The translations under genes were made by a program, and so were the position numbers. 64,000 nucleotides of DNA from Streptomyces lienomycini (GTDB taxonomy: Bacteria > Actinomycetota > Actinomycetes > Streptomycetales > Streptomycetaceae): NCBI RefSeq assembly GCF_027947595.1, contig NZ_CP116257.1, forward strand, positions 6,880,001-6,944,000. Reading direction: 5' to 3'. The notes beneath the pieces were generated by a model that was not told the DNA's origin, did no database searches, and saw only the letters and a list, made by a program, of their open reading frames with translations. Shown one piece after another: positions 26,706 through 38,747 of this stretch (within the stretch, counting starts at the first letter, position 1; each line of letters starts with the position of its first letter).

Positions 26706-26722
26706 CCGGGGCCGGGCCCCGG
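26706..26722. terminator. bidirectional hairpin between convergent genes
   Basis: CCGGGGC-CGG-GCCCCGG is a compact perfect palindrome between the stops at 26703 and 26755. Confidence 0.5.
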
Positions 26723-26754
26723 GACGTCCCGCGTTCCCGTGTCCGCCGCGGACC

Positions 26755-27441
26755 TCAGCGGGTGTTGACCACGACCGTCTTGGCCGCCTTGTCGTGCAGG
26801 CCCTGCTTGTAGGGCCGGTCGAAGAAGCTCCAGCCACCCGCGATGATCGTCCACACGCAGGCGCAGCAGAACGCGAACGGGATCCACAGCACCAGCGCGC
26901 GGATCAGCGACGTCTGCCCCGAGGGCGTCGCTCCGTCGGACAGGTTGGCCACCCGCATCCCGAGCCACTTCTTGCCGAGCGTCTGCCCCGTCTTGGTGGT
27001 CATGTAGGTGTCGTAGCCGACGTAGAGCACGGCGGCGATCAGGGACTGCCAGAAGGACTTGCCGACGGAGACGTCGTCGCCGTCCACCTGGTATTCCTGG
27101 ACGTTGAAGGCCCAGCTGAGCAGCCAGACCACGATGCCCACGAGGATCATGTCGATGATCCGCGCGAGCGTGCGTCGGCCGCTGTCGGCGAGGGGCGGCA
27201 TCCCGGCGAGCGGATCGGAGGGGGAGCCGCCTCCGCCGTACGGGTCGCCGCCGTACGGGCCGCCGCCGTAGGGGCCACCGCCGCCGGGGGGAGGCGGGCC
27301 GCCGTAGGGGCCACCGCCGTAAGGACCGCCGCCGTCACCGGGGGGCGGGGGTGGGGGCGGGTTGTCGTAGGGGTTCTTCCTCAGCGGGTCGTCGTCCGGC
27401 GGCTGCTGCCCGCCGGCGCCGGGGGGCGGTTCGCTGCTCAT
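26755..27441 (-). CDS. RDD-family membrane protein with Gly-Pro-Tyr repeats
   Basis: The protein has 228 residues. The first 95 are low complexity, with GGGPYGGGPYGG-type repeats and a poly-Pro run. The RDD domain starts at GRRTLARIIDMILVGIVVWLLS (the Arg/Asp pair) and ends at FFDRPYKQGLHDKAAKTVVV, the terminal motif of the family. Three or four membrane helices are predicted. The function is unknown. ATG 27441 was chosen because the frame upstream translates the interspersed repeat. The neighbouring gene upstream is a second RDD protein. Confidence 0.85.
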   Translation of the reverse strand: MSSEPPPGAGGQQPPDDDPLRKNPYDNPPPPPPPGDGGGPYGGGPYGGPPPPGGGGPYGGGPYGGDPYGGGGSPSDPLAGMPPLADSGRRTLARIIDMILVGIVVWLLSWAFNVQEYQVDGDDVSVGKSFWQSLIAAVLYVGYDTYMTTKTGQTLGKKWLGMRVANLSDGATPSGQTSLIRALVLWIPFAFCCACVWTIIAGGWSFFDRPYKQGLHDKAAKTVVVNTR

Positions 27442-27577
27442 GTCCCGAGTCGAACCCGGAGTCTCTCTCCTCGCATCCGGCGAGCGGCCGTCCGGAGTAG
27501 CGAGGGCGCGTGGTCCGTTCGCCGTCGGGGCGGGGGCTGACGGTGCGTCGGCGGGTGCGGGTGGTTTGTGGTCGCCC

Positions 27578-27646
27578 GCGCAGTTCCCCGCGCCCCTTAT
27601 GGGGCGCGTCCACTGCACGGACCTCAAGGGGCGCGGGGAACTGCGC
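27578..27646. repeat. interspersed palindromic repeat, both arms
   Basis: The left arm, GCGCAGTTCCCCGCGCCCCT plus T (27578-27598), is perfectly complementary over 21 bp to the right arm at 27626-27646. A nested hairpin GCGCCCC-TTAT-GGGGCGC lies at 27590-27607. It sits between two RDD genes, where it may act as a terminator. The same 21-mer recurs at 62984-63004. From general knowledge this motif is scattered through Streptomyces genomes. Confidence 0.85.
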
Positions 27647-27700
27647 GACCAGCCCCCCACACACCCGCACCCGACCGCGAACCGCTCCTCCCCCGCCCAG

Positions 27701-29333
27701 CTAGCCCGCGACAAACGTGCCGGCCACCTTGTCGTGCCAGCACTGGTGCCACGGGCGGTCGAACAGGCACCACGCGACCCCGACCACGCCGACGACCAGC
27801 AGACCCGGGACGCTGTAGACCAGCCAGCGGCGCAGGGCCGCCCCGAAGGACGGCGGCTCGTGGGCCTCGATGTCCCGCACCTCCAGACCGAGCAGCCTCT
27901 TGCCCAGGGTGCGGCCCCACCTGGCGGTGGGCAGCGCCTCGTAGCCGACGCCGAAGAGGAGCAGGACGGCGAGCACGATGCCCAGGTACGTGGACGTCGT
28001 GCCGTCCAGCAGCCAGACCGTGACCGTCTCGCCGGAGAGCTTGGCCTGGTCGATCTTGTCGTTGACGTGGTCGGCGGCCTTGACCCCGAGGGGTACGGCG
28101 GCCACGGCGGTGACGCCCGCGAGGACGACGGTGTCGATCAGCCGGGCGGCCAGCCGCTTGCCGAGCCCGGCGGGCCTGGCCTCCGCCTGGCGCCGGGCGG
28201 CGGCCTGGAACACGTCCTCCACGGGGGGCTTCCACGGGGCGACGGGCTGCTCCTCCCCGCCGGCGAGCCGGTGCACCTGCTGCGCCCAGGACGGCTGCCC
28301 GCCGCCCGGACCGGCCGCCGCGACCGGCCCCGGGGCGGCCGGCTGCGGCGCCGCCTGGTGGGGAACCGCGGGGCGGCGGGACCGCTCGTCGGCTGAGCGT
28401 GGGGCTGGGGCAGCGGCTGCGGGGCGGAGGGGAGGCGGAGACGGGCGTGGGGCCCTGCCCGGCGGCGGCCCGGGCGGCGGCGTCCTTGCCCGCCCCGAAA
28501 CCCGGTCCTGAACGGGGACCCGCACCGGAACCGGAACCGGCCCCGCCGGACTGCGCGCCGCCCGCGCGCGGCGGGGCGACCGCGCGGAAGGTCATGGTGC
28601 CCTCGTCGGCCGCGGCCGGGGCGCTGCGCGGACCGGCCGCGGGACGGCGGAAGACGAAGGTGCTGCCCGCCTGCCCCTCGGCGCCGCCGGTCGCGGGGGC
28701 GCCCTGTGCGGCGGCGTCCCGCGCGGCACCGTCGCCGCCCGCCGGGTCCACGGAGGCGGCACGGGCCGGCCCACCGGGTCCACCAGGTCCACCGGATCCA
28801 CTAGGTCCACCGGGTCCACCAGGTCCACCGGGTCCACCGGGTCCACCAGGGGACCGTCCCTCACCGGTCCCACCGGCCGCCGCGGCGGTCCCCGCGGCCT
28901 CGGCGCGGGGATCACCGGCGGCGCCGTCGGCGGGCAGCCCCGCCTGCCGGGCGTGCGGGACCCTCGGGTCCGCGCCCCGCGCCGGGCCGGGCCAGGCGAC
29001 CTGCCGGGCCGGTGCGTCGGCGGGGCCGGAGGGGCCCGAGCGGTCGGCGCCCCAGGCCGCGGCGGGCTCCGGATGGCTGCCGTGCTGGGAACCGGTGGCG
29101 GGCGGCGGGTCCTCGACCGGGTCCTCGTCGAAGAAGTGCGGGCCGGTCTCCTCGACGGAGGGCCGCGCGCCGGGCGGAGCCGCGAGCGGCTCGCCGTCCT
29201 TGGGGGCGGGCCGGCTGGTGCCCGCCACCCAGGAGACGCCGTTCCAGTACCGGACATATCCGGGAATGGACGGGTCCGGGTAATACCCTTCGCGGGGCCT
29301 GTCGTCACCGGGGGCCGGGGTTGGGGCGCTCAT
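27701..29333 (-). pseudogene. DUF2510-RDD membrane protein, frameshifted
   Basis: The N-terminal part from ATG 29333 (MSAPTPAPGDDRPREGYYPD, then RYWNGVSWVAGT) is a DUF2510 tryptophan-zipper module followed by a Pro/Gly-rich linker. The C-terminal RDD domain (GLGKRLAARLIDTVVLAGV to FDRPWHQCWHDKVAGTFV, ending 27701) lies in another frame. The natural-looking Pro/Gln linker at 28370-28430 is in the third frame, which suggests two one-base deletions in G/C runs. Either the gene is broken or the assembly has two homopolymer errors. Without repair, translation would continue out of frame to 27624. Confidence 0.75.
28771..28852. repeat. tandem 9-bp repeats encoding Gly-Gly-Pro
   Basis: About eight copies of GGTCCACC(A/G), read on the plus strand, encode a collagen-like (GGP)n run in the linker of the frameshifted RDD protein on the complement. 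Variation among units is mostly silent. The run is slippage-prone DNA inside a coding region. Confidence 0.75.
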
Positions 29334-29618
29334 GTCCGTCGTCCCGTATCTGCTCGGGGGTTGATAGGGGGCCTCAACATCTATCAGACGGGCGCAATCC
29401 GCACCGCCGGTCCCGCAGGACCCGCCCCTTTCCGGGCAACCTCGTGCAAGGACCTTCACCCCCGGGACAGAGTCGAGCCCGGAACGGGGGTCGGGAAACA
29501 GTTCCGCGAACCCGCGTAATGCTCGCGGCTTCGACCGCTCTCCCTCGTGCGGGCCCGTTCCGGACGCCCGCACGGCCCGCACGGACCGTACGAGGAGTGA
29601 GAGAGGAACCCCCGCGCC

Positions 29619-30107
29619 ATGCACCCCGACCCCACCGGCTCCACCGGTCCCACACATTCCGAGAGCCCCACCCATCCCACCGGCCCCCACGGTCCCACCG
29701 TCACCGTCGTGGAACGCGAACTGGAGCTGAGGCTCATCGTGTCGCCCGAGTACGGCGTCCCGGTGCCGGCCCGGCTCGGCTACCGCAGCGACGACCCCTG
29801 CGCCGTCCACATCGCCTTCCACATCGACTCCGGCCACCCGGTGCACTGGACGTTCGCCCGCGATCTCCTGGTGGAGGGCGTCTTCCGGCCGTCCGGGCAC
29901 GGGGACGTGCGGGTGTGGCCGTCGAAGGCCGAGGGGCGCAGCGTCGTACTGATCGCGCTGAGCAGCCCGGACGGCGACGCCCTCCTGGAGGCGCCCACCC
30001 CGCAGGTGTCGGCCTGGCTGGAGCGGACCCTGCGGACGGTGCCGCCGGGGACGGAGGGCGGGCAGCTCGGCATCGACGACGGGCTGGCCGAGCTGCTCGC
30101 CCGGTGA
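29619..30107 (+). CDS. ssgG: SsgA-like sporulation/cell-division protein
   Basis: This 162-residue SALP family protein has the core ELELRLIVSPEYGVPVPARLGYRSDDPCAVHIAFHIDSG, then VHWTFARDLLVEGVFRPSGHGDVRVWPS. This is the domain of the actinomycete proteins that position septa and peptidoglycan maturation during sporulation. A Pro/Thr/His-rich 28-residue extension precedes it. The assignment to ssgG rests on position relative to the GlcD and hpd genes, as I recall for S. coelicolor SCO2924; other SALP members are possible. ATG 29619 follows GAGAGGAA. Confidence 0.85.
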   Translation: MHPDPTGSTGPTHSESPTHPTGPHGPTVTVVERELELRLIVSPEYGVPVPARLGYRSDDPCAVHIAFHIDSGHPVHWTFARDLLVEGVFRPSGHGDVRVWPSKAEGRSVVLIALSSPDGDALLEAPTPQVSAWLERTLRTVPPGTEGGQLGIDDGLAELLAR

Positions 30108-30123
30108 GGGCGGGCGGCCCGGG

Positions 30124-31575
30124 TCAGAAGAGTTTGCCCGGGTTGAGGATGCCCAGCGGGTCGAAGACCTGTTTGACGGCCCGCTGCATCTCCAGGCCCA
30201 CCGGGCCGATCTCCCGCGCCAGCCATTCCTTCTTCAGGACGCCCACGCCGTGCTCGCCGGTGATGGTGCCGCCGAGCTCCAGGCCGAGGGCCATGATCTC
30301 GTCGAAGGACTCGCGGGCCCGCCGGGACTCGTCCGGGTCGCAGGCGTCGAAGCAGACGGTGGGGTGGGTGTTGCCGTCGCCCGCGTGGGCGCAGACGCCG
30401 ATCGTGAGGCCGTACTTCGCGGCGATCCGCTCGATGCCCTCCAGCATCTCGCCGAGCCGGGAGCGCGGCACGCACACGTCGTCGATCATGGTGGTGCCCT
30501 TGACGGCTTCGAGGGCGGTGAGGGCCAGCCGTCGCGCCTGGAGGAGGAGTTCGGACTCGGCCGCGTCCTCGGCCGGGACCACCTGGGTGGCGCCCGCGGC
30601 CTCGCACAGGGCGCCGACGGCGGCGAGGTCGGCGGCCGGGTCGGTGGTGTCGAAGGCGGCCAGCAGGAGTGCCTCGGTGGTCTCCGGGAGGCCCATGTGG
30701 GCGAGGTCGTTGACCGCCTGGACGGTCGTACGGTCCATCAGTTCGAGGAGGGAGGGGACGTGTCCCCCTTCCATGATCGCGCAGAGCGCGTCGCAGGCGG
30801 CGGACGCCGAGGCGAACTCGGCGGCCAGCACGAGCTGCTCGGGCGGCTGGGGGCGCAGCGCCAGGACGGCCCGTACGACGATGCCGAGGGAGCCCTCGGA
30901 GCCGACGAAGAGCCGGGTGAGGTCGTATCCGGCGACGCCCTTGGCGGTGCGGCGGCCGGTGGACATCAGGCGGCCGTCGGCGAGGACGACGTCGAGGCCG
31001 AGGACGTACTCGGCGGTCACCCCGTACTTGACGCAGCACAGGCCGCCGGAGGCGGTGCCGATGTTGCCGCCGATGGTGCAGGTCTCCCAGCTGGAGGGGT
31101 CGGGAGGGTAGGAGAGGCCGTGTTCGTTCACCGCGCGGGAGAGTGCGGCGTTGACGACGCCCGGTTCGACGACGGCGACGCGGTCGACCGGGTTGATCTC
31201 CAGGATGCGGTCCATCTTGGTCAGGGAGAGGACCACGCAGCCGTCGGTGGCGTTGGCCGCGCCGGACAGGCCGGTGCGGGCGCCCTGGGGGACCACCGGG
31301 ACGCGCAGTTCGGTGGCGGTGCGCATGACGTGCTGGACGTCCTCCACGGTGCGCGGCAGGACGACCGCGGCGGGGGCGCCGGCCGGGCAGAAGCTCGCCA
31401 TGTCGTGGGCGTAGGAGGCGGTGACGTCGGGGTCGGTGAGGACGGATCCGGCGGGCAGTGCGGCGAGCAGCCGGTCGACGAGGGTGCTCCGGTCGCCGGG
31501 GGTGCTCCGGTCGCCGGTGCGGTTGACCGTCGCGGCTGCGTCGTCTTCGTCGCGAGGCGCTTCGATACGGCTCAT
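30124..31575 (-). CDS. FAD-linked oxidase, GlcD/D-lactate dehydrogenase type
   Basis: The protein has 483 residues with a VAO-type FAD domain: VVLPRTVEDVQHVMRTA, VPQGARTGLSGAA, PPDPSSWETCTIGGNIGTASGG, and GVAGYDLTRLFVGSEGSLGI. The C-terminal cap ends GEHGVGVLKKEWL and LGILNPGKLF, typical of glycolate or D-lactate dehydrogenases. The physiological substrate is a 2-hydroxyacid by family inference. It starts at ATG 31575. The ssgG gene converges 17 bp away. Confidence 0.9.
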   Translation of the reverse strand: MSRIEAPRDEDDAAATVNRTGDRSTPGDRSTLVDRLLAALPAGSVLTDPDVTASYAHDMASFCPAGAPAAVVLPRTVEDVQHVMRTATELRVPVVPQGARTGLSGAANATDGCVVLSLTKMDRILEINPVDRVAVVEPGVVNAALSRAVNEHGLSYPPDPSSWETCTIGGNIGTASGGLCCVKYGVTAEYVLGLDVVLADGRLMSTGRRTAKGVAGYDLTRLFVGSEGSLGIVVRAVLALRPQPPEQLVLAAEFASASAACDALCAIMEGGHVPSLLELMDRTTVQAVNDLAHMGLPETTEALLLAAFDTTDPAADLAAVGALCEAAGATQVVPAEDAAESELLLQARRLALTALEAVKGTTMIDDVCVPRSRLGEMLEGIERIAAKYGLTIGVCAHAGDGNTHPTVCFDACDPDESRRARESFDEIMALGLELGGTITGEHGVGVLKKEWLAREIGPVGLEMQRAVKQVFDPLGILNPGKLF

Positions 31576-31663
31576 GATCAAAGGCTCGCATCCACGGCCA
31601 TCGGTGTGAACCCCGTCGACGGCACCCGCCGCCTGCCTGGTGTGATCGTCGTATTGGCGCACA

Positions 31664-33109
31664 GTGAGCGCCATGGAGGTCATGGAGAGGCGGACCCGGC
31701 GGGAACACGGCGAGGTACCGGCATCCGGGCGGCGGTCGCGGCGCGGGCGCCGGGTGCTGATCGCCTCCGTCGCCGGGGCGGCCGTACTCGGCGGGGTCCT
31801 GGTGCTGCTCCCCCGGGGAGCCGGTGACGCTCCCCCGCCCGCGCCGGGGCCCGCGGCGCTGGCGCGCGGGGCGGTCACCACGGGGGTACCGGCCGCGCTG
31901 CCGGACCTGGCGGCGCTGATCGGCGACCGGGAGACCCATCTGCGGGCCCATCCGCTGGACGGGGCGTCGTGGGCGGTCCTCGGCGCGGCCTACGTCGAGC
32001 AGGGCCGCCGGACGGCCGACGGCGCGAACTGGCCGAAGGCGGAGGAGGCGCTGCGCACCTCGCTGAAGACGGGGCCGAAGCGCAACCCGCAGGCCCTGGA
32101 GGGGCTCGCGGCGCTGGCGGTGGCCCGGCGGGACTTCCCGGCGGCGCGGAAGTGGGGCGAGAGCGCGGTGAAGGCGGCGCCGAAGCGGTGGACGGCGCAC
32201 GCGGTGCTGGTCGACGCGTACACCGGGCTCGGCGACCACAAGGGCGTGGGCCGGGCCCTGGACAAGGTGATGGCGCTGCGGCCGGGCACCGCGGCCGTCG
32301 GCGCGCTGGCCGCGGCCGTCTACCGGGACCGGGGCTGGCGGGAGGACGCGGCGGCCCGGATCTCGGACGCGGCGGCGTCGGCCGGGGCTCCGGCCGAGCG
32401 GGCGGCGTACCTGGAGCAGGCCGGACGCCTCGCGTTCGAGCGCGGGGACCGCGAGGAGGCGCTGCGGTTCTTCCAGGAGGCGCTGCGCACCGACCCCGAC
32501 CAGCGGGCGGCGCAGGCCGGGCAGGGCCGGGCGCTGGCCGCGCTGGGCCGCACGACGGAGGCACTGTCGGCGTACCAGGCGGCGCTGGCCAAGCGGCCGG
32601 GCCCGGAGTACGCCCTGGAGCTGGGCGAGCTGTACGAGTCGCTGGACCTCGGGCAGGCGGCGCGGGTGGAGTACGACCTGCTGCGGGAGCGGGCGCGGGG
32701 TGCCGAGGAGGCCGGGGCGGACGAGGCGCTGGTGCTGGGGCGGCTGGAGGCGGACCACGGGGACCCGGCCGAGGCGGTGCGCCTGCTGCGGGCCGAGTGG
32801 GGGCGGCAGCCGGGGACCGCGGTCGCCGACGCGCTGGGCTGGGCGCTGCACCGCACGGGCGCGGACGAGGAGGCCCTGGAGTTCGCGACGCTCGCCACCG
32901 ACGGCGACAAGGGCGGCGGGGTGCGCAGCGCGCTGTACGTGTTCCACCGGGGGGCGATCGAGCAGGGGCTGGGGCGGTCCGGGCCCGCGCGGCGGCACCT
33001 CGGGGAGGCGCTGGCGATCAACCCGTACTTCTCGCCGCTGCGGGCGCCGGAGGCGAAGCGGGCGCTGACGGAGCTGGGCGAGCCCCCGGTGGAGGGCCCG
33101 CCCGACTAG
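31664..33109 (+). CDS. membrane-anchored TPR protein
   Basis: This protein of about 481 residues has one N-terminal membrane segment (RVLIASVAGAAVLGGVLVLLP) and an extracytoplasmic array of tetratricopeptide repeats from about residue 90 to 450. Units such as AYLEQAGRLAFERGDREEALRFFQEAL show the TPR pattern. No catalytic domain is seen, and a scaffolding role is inferred. The start is uncertain: GTG 31664, ATG 31673 and ATG 31682 are all in frame. A weak hairpin GGGTGC/GCACCC at 33115-33131 follows before the convergent hpd. Confidence 0.8.
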   Translation: MSAMEVMERRTRREHGEVPASGRRSRRGRRVLIASVAGAAVLGGVLVLLPRGAGDAPPPAPGPAALARGAVTTGVPAALPDLAALIGDRETHLRAHPLDGASWAVLGAAYVEQGRRTADGANWPKAEEALRTSLKTGPKRNPQALEGLAALAVARRDFPAARKWGESAVKAAPKRWTAHAVLVDAYTGLGDHKGVGRALDKVMALRPGTAAVGALAAAVYRDRGWREDAAARISDAAASAGAPAERAAYLEQAGRLAFERGDREEALRFFQEALRTDPDQRAAQAGQGRALAALGRTTEALSAYQAALAKRPGPEYALELGELYESLDLGQAARVEYDLLRERARGAEEAGADEALVLGRLEADHGDPAEAVRLLRAEWGRQPGTAVADALGWALHRTGADEEALEFATLATDGDKGGGVRSALYVFHRGAIEQGLGRSGPARRHLGEALAINPYFSPLRAPEAKRALTELGEPPVEGPPD

Positions 33110-33138
33110 CACCTGGGTGCGGACAGCACCCGCGCGGG

Positions 33139-35571
<2,433 letters not shown>

Positions 35572-35579
<8 letters not shown>

Positions 35580-36867
35580 GATCGGTCAGGTCGGTGCCGC
35601 CGGGGCGGACGACCGCGGCGGTGCGGGCGGTGCGGGCGGTGCCACGGGGGCGACCATCGAGCTGGAGGCCCTCACCAAGGTCTACCCGGGCAACCCGCAG
35701 CCCGCCGTGGAGAACGTGTCGATGGAGATCAAGGCCGGTGAGACGGTCATCTTCGTCGGCCCCTCTGGCTGCGGGAAGTCCACCACCCTGAAGATGATCA
35801 ACCGGCTGATCGAGCCCAGCGGCGGACGCATCCGCATCAACGGCGAGGACGTCACCGACATCGACCCGGTGAAGCTGCGCCGCAAGGTCGGCTACGCGAT
35901 CCAGTCCTCCGGTCTCTTCCCGCACATGACCGTCGCCCAGAACATCGCGCTGGTGCCGAAGATGATCGGCTGGTCCAAGTCCCGCATCCGCTCCCGGGTG
36001 GAGGAGATGCTCGACCTGGTCGGCCTGGACGCCGGGGAGTTCCACAACCGCTATCCCCGCCAGCTCTCCGGCGGCCAGCAGCAGCGGGTGGGCGTGGCGC
36101 GGGCCCTGGCGGCCGATCCGCCGGTGCTGCTGATGGACGAGCCGTTCGGCGCGGTCGACCCGATCACCCGGGACCACCTCCAGGACGAGCTGATCCGCCT
36201 CCAGCGGGAACTGCACAAGACGATCGTCTTCGTCACCCACGACTTCGACGAGGCGATCAAGATCGGCGACCGGATCGCGGTGCTGCGCGAACGCTCCCAC
36301 ATCGCGCAGTTCGACACCCCGGAGGCGATCCTCACCAACCCGGCGGACGACTTCGTCTCCGGCTTCGTGGGCGCGGGCGCGGCCCTCAAGCGGCTGAACC
36401 TGACCCGCGTGCGGGACGTCGGCATCACCGACTACCCGACGGTGACCGTGGAGGACCCGCTCCAGCACATCTTCGCCCGGCTGCGGGAGTCGGGCACCAA
36501 CGAGATCCTGCTCCTGGACCGGCGCGGGCGCCCCTACAAGTGGCTGCGGCGCGGCGACCTGATGCGGGCCAAGGGCTCACTGGCGCGGGCCGGGACGCTG
36601 GTCCACGACACGGTGACCCGGGACGCGACGCTGCGGGACGCGCTGGAGGCGGTGCTCACCGACAACGCGGGGCGGGTCGCGGTCACCGGGCGGCGCGGCG
36701 CGTACGAGGGGGTCGTCGACATGGAGACGCTGATGAACTCCGTGCACGAACTGCTGGAGGCCGACCGGCTCGACGCCCTCGAGCACCAGCACGACCTCGA
36801 GGAGACCCAGGCCGGGCAGACGCAGAGCGAGCAGGAGGGCTTCGGCGGGGTCGGGGGCCGCGCGTGA
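35572..36867 (+). CDS. osmolyte ABC transporter ATP-binding protein (OpuCA-like)
   Basis: The protein has 431 residues: Walker A GPSGCGKST, signature LSGGQQQR, and Walker B VLLMDEPFGAVDP. A C-terminal pair of CBS domains from about residue 285 may sense ionic strength or nucleotides in this family. GTG 35572 overlaps the upstream permease by 8 bp (GTGTCTGA). The first 25 residues are a Gly/Ala-rich lead not needed for the ABC fold. Confidence 0.92.
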
Positions 36868-37754
36868 GCGGCTCCTCCCGGCCCTCCCCCGGCCGCCGTC
36901 CCGCGGGCGAGCACGAGGTCAAGGGGCTCGCGTTCCGGGACGGAAGTGATGAGCGGGACGAGCGGGACGACGAGGAAGGGGACGGTGCTCCCCCGCCGCC
37001 CCCGGCCGCGGCCGGGTCCCGGGTCGGCTGGCGGAAGCTGACCTTCCTGCCCGTGGCCCTGATCGCCGTACTGCTGGCGACCTGGCTGTGGTTCCGCGCG
37101 GCCGACCTGGACGCGCTCAGCCGCAACGCCCTCGGCAACGGCCAGGTCACCAAGGCCCTGTGGCAGCACGTGCAGCTCACGGTGATCTCCACCTTCTTCG
37201 TGCTGATCATCGCGATCCCGCTGGGCATCCTGCTGACCCGCGGGGCGTTCCGGAAGGCCACGCCGTTCGCGATGGCGTTCGCCAACATGGGCCAGGCGAC
37301 CCCGGCGATCGGTCTGCTGGCGCTGCTGGTGATCTGGCTGGGCATCGGCCGCAGGGCCGCCCTGATCGGCATCATCATCTACGCCGTCCTGCCCGTCCTC
37401 TCCAACACCATCGCCGGCCTGAAGGCGAACGACCCGACGCTCCTGGAGGCGGCCCGCGGCATCGGCATGTCCCCGCTGGGCGTCCTCACCCGGGTGGAAC
37501 TGCCCCTGGCCGTCCCCCTCATCCTGGCCGGCGTGCGCACGGCCCTCGTGCTGAACGTCGGTACGGCGACGCTGGCGACCTTCGGCGGCGGCGGCGGCCT
37601 GGGCGTGCTCATCACCACCGGCATCACCAGTCAGCGCATGCCGGTGCTGGTGCTGGGCTCGATCCTCACCGTCGCCCTCGCGCTGCTGGTGGACTGGCTG
37701 GCGTCGCTGGCCGAACTGCTGCTGCGCCCGCGGGGACTGGAGGTGGGCACATGA
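36864..37754 (+). CDS. osmolyte ABC transporter permease (OpuCD-like)
   Basis: This 296-residue permease has an EAA loop, LLEAARGIGMSPLGVLTRVELPLAVPLILAGVR, that parallels the first permease. It carries an unusual hydrophilic N-terminus of about 60 residues with a DERDERDDEE run before the first membrane helix. GTG 36864 makes a GTGA overlap with the ATPase stop. The following gene begins in an ATGA overlap. Confidence 0.9.
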   Translation: MSGSSRPSPGRRPAGEHEVKGLAFRDGSDERDERDDEEGDGAPPPPPAAAGSRVGWRKLTFLPVALIAVLLATWLWFRAADLDALSRNALGNGQVTKALWQHVQLTVISTFFVLIIAIPLGILLTRGAFRKATPFAMAFANMGQATPAIGLLALLVIWLGIGRRAALIGIIIYAVLPVLSNTIAGLKANDPTLLEAARGIGMSPLGVLTRVELPLAVPLILAGVRTALVLNVGTATLATFGGGGGLGVLITTGITSQRMPVLVLGSILTVALALLVDWLASLAELLLRPRGLEVGT

Positions 37755-38719
37755 GGCGCCGTACCTGCCTGGCGCTGGCCGCCGTGCTCCTGGCGGCCCC
37801 CGCCGGGTGCGGTCTGACCAGCGGCTCGCCGATGGTCGACGACGTGGAGCCGGGCAGCATCGGGAAGGGCAAACCGCTGGAGGGGGCCGATCTGACGGTC
37901 ACCTCCAAGGAGTTCACCGAGCAGCTGGTCCTGGGCGCGATCATGGGCATCGCCTTCGAGGCGGCGGGCGCGGAGGTGCTCGACCGCACCGGCATCCAGG
38001 GCTCCGTCGGCACCCGCGCGGCGGTGGAGAACGGCGACGCCGACGCCACCTACGAGTACACGGGCACCGCCTGGATCACCTACCTGGGGCACAGCAAGCC
38101 GATCCCCGACCCGGAGCAGCAGTGGAAGGCGGTGAAGGAGGCCGACGCGAAGAAGGGCCTGACCTGGCTGCCGCCGGCCCGCCTGAACAACACGTACGCG
38201 CTGGCCATGAACCAGGCCAACTACAAGAAGTACCGGACGAAGACCCTCTCGGAGGTCACCGCCCTGTCGAAGTCCGACCCGGGCGCGGTGACGCTGTGCG
38301 TGGAGGGCGAGTTCGCCAACCGCGCGGACGGGCTGCCGGGGCTGGAGAAGGCGTACGGGATGGACATCCCGGCGCGGAACATCACGCAGATGGACACCGG
38401 CATCATCTACACCCAGACCGCGAAGGGCGCCTGCACGTACGGCGAGGTGTACACCACCGACGGGCGGATCAAGTCCATGAACCTGGTGGTGATGGAGGAC
38501 GACAAGAAGTTCTTCCCGAACTACAACGCGGCGCCCATGGTGCGCACGGCGACGCTGAAGAAGTGGCCCGCGATCGCCTCCGTCCTGGACCCGGTCACCA
38601 GGGCCCTGACCAACGACGTCGCGCAGACCCTGAACGCGAAGGTCGACGTGGACGGCGAGGACCCGCATCAGGTGGCGCTGGACTGGATGAAGGAGAGGGG
38701 CTTCGTGAAGGAGGGGTAG
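37751..38719 (+). CDS. osmolyte-binding lipoprotein (OpuCC-like)
   Basis: This 322-residue substrate-binding lipoprotein has signal LALAAVLLAAPAGC with the lipobox cysteine near position 20. The OpuAC-like domain begins LTVTSKEFTEQLVLGAIMGIAFEAAGAEV and includes YTGTAWITYL and NNTYALAMN. It delivers betaine, choline or a similar compatible solute to the two permeases. It is last in the operon. A GCGGGC/GCCCGC hairpin at 38719-38742 follows, before the convergent protease gene. Confidence 0.92.
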   Translation: MRRRTCLALAAVLLAAPAGCGLTSGSPMVDDVEPGSIGKGKPLEGADLTVTSKEFTEQLVLGAIMGIAFEAAGAEVLDRTGIQGSVGTRAAVENGDADATYEYTGTAWITYLGHSKPIPDPEQQWKAVKEADAKKGLTWLPPARLNNTYALAMNQANYKKYRTKTLSEVTALSKSDPGAVTLCVEGEFANRADGLPGLEKAYGMDIPARNITQMDTGIIYTQTAKGACTYGEVYTTDGRIKSMNLVVMEDDKKFFPNYNAAPMVRTATLKKWPAIASVLDPVTRALTNDVAQTLNAKVDVDGEDPHQVALDWMKERGFVKEG

Positions 38720-38747
38720 CGGGCGGTCCGGTCCGGGCCCGCGGTGG

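Noticed and set aside
28771..28852. Possible CRISPR-like tandem array.
   Set aside because: Units are 9 bp without spacers and encode Gly-Gly-Pro in frame; no cas genes are present.
33115..33131. GGGTGC/GCACCC hairpin between the TPR gene and hpd.
   Set aside because: Six-bp arms are too weak to list as a terminator on their own.
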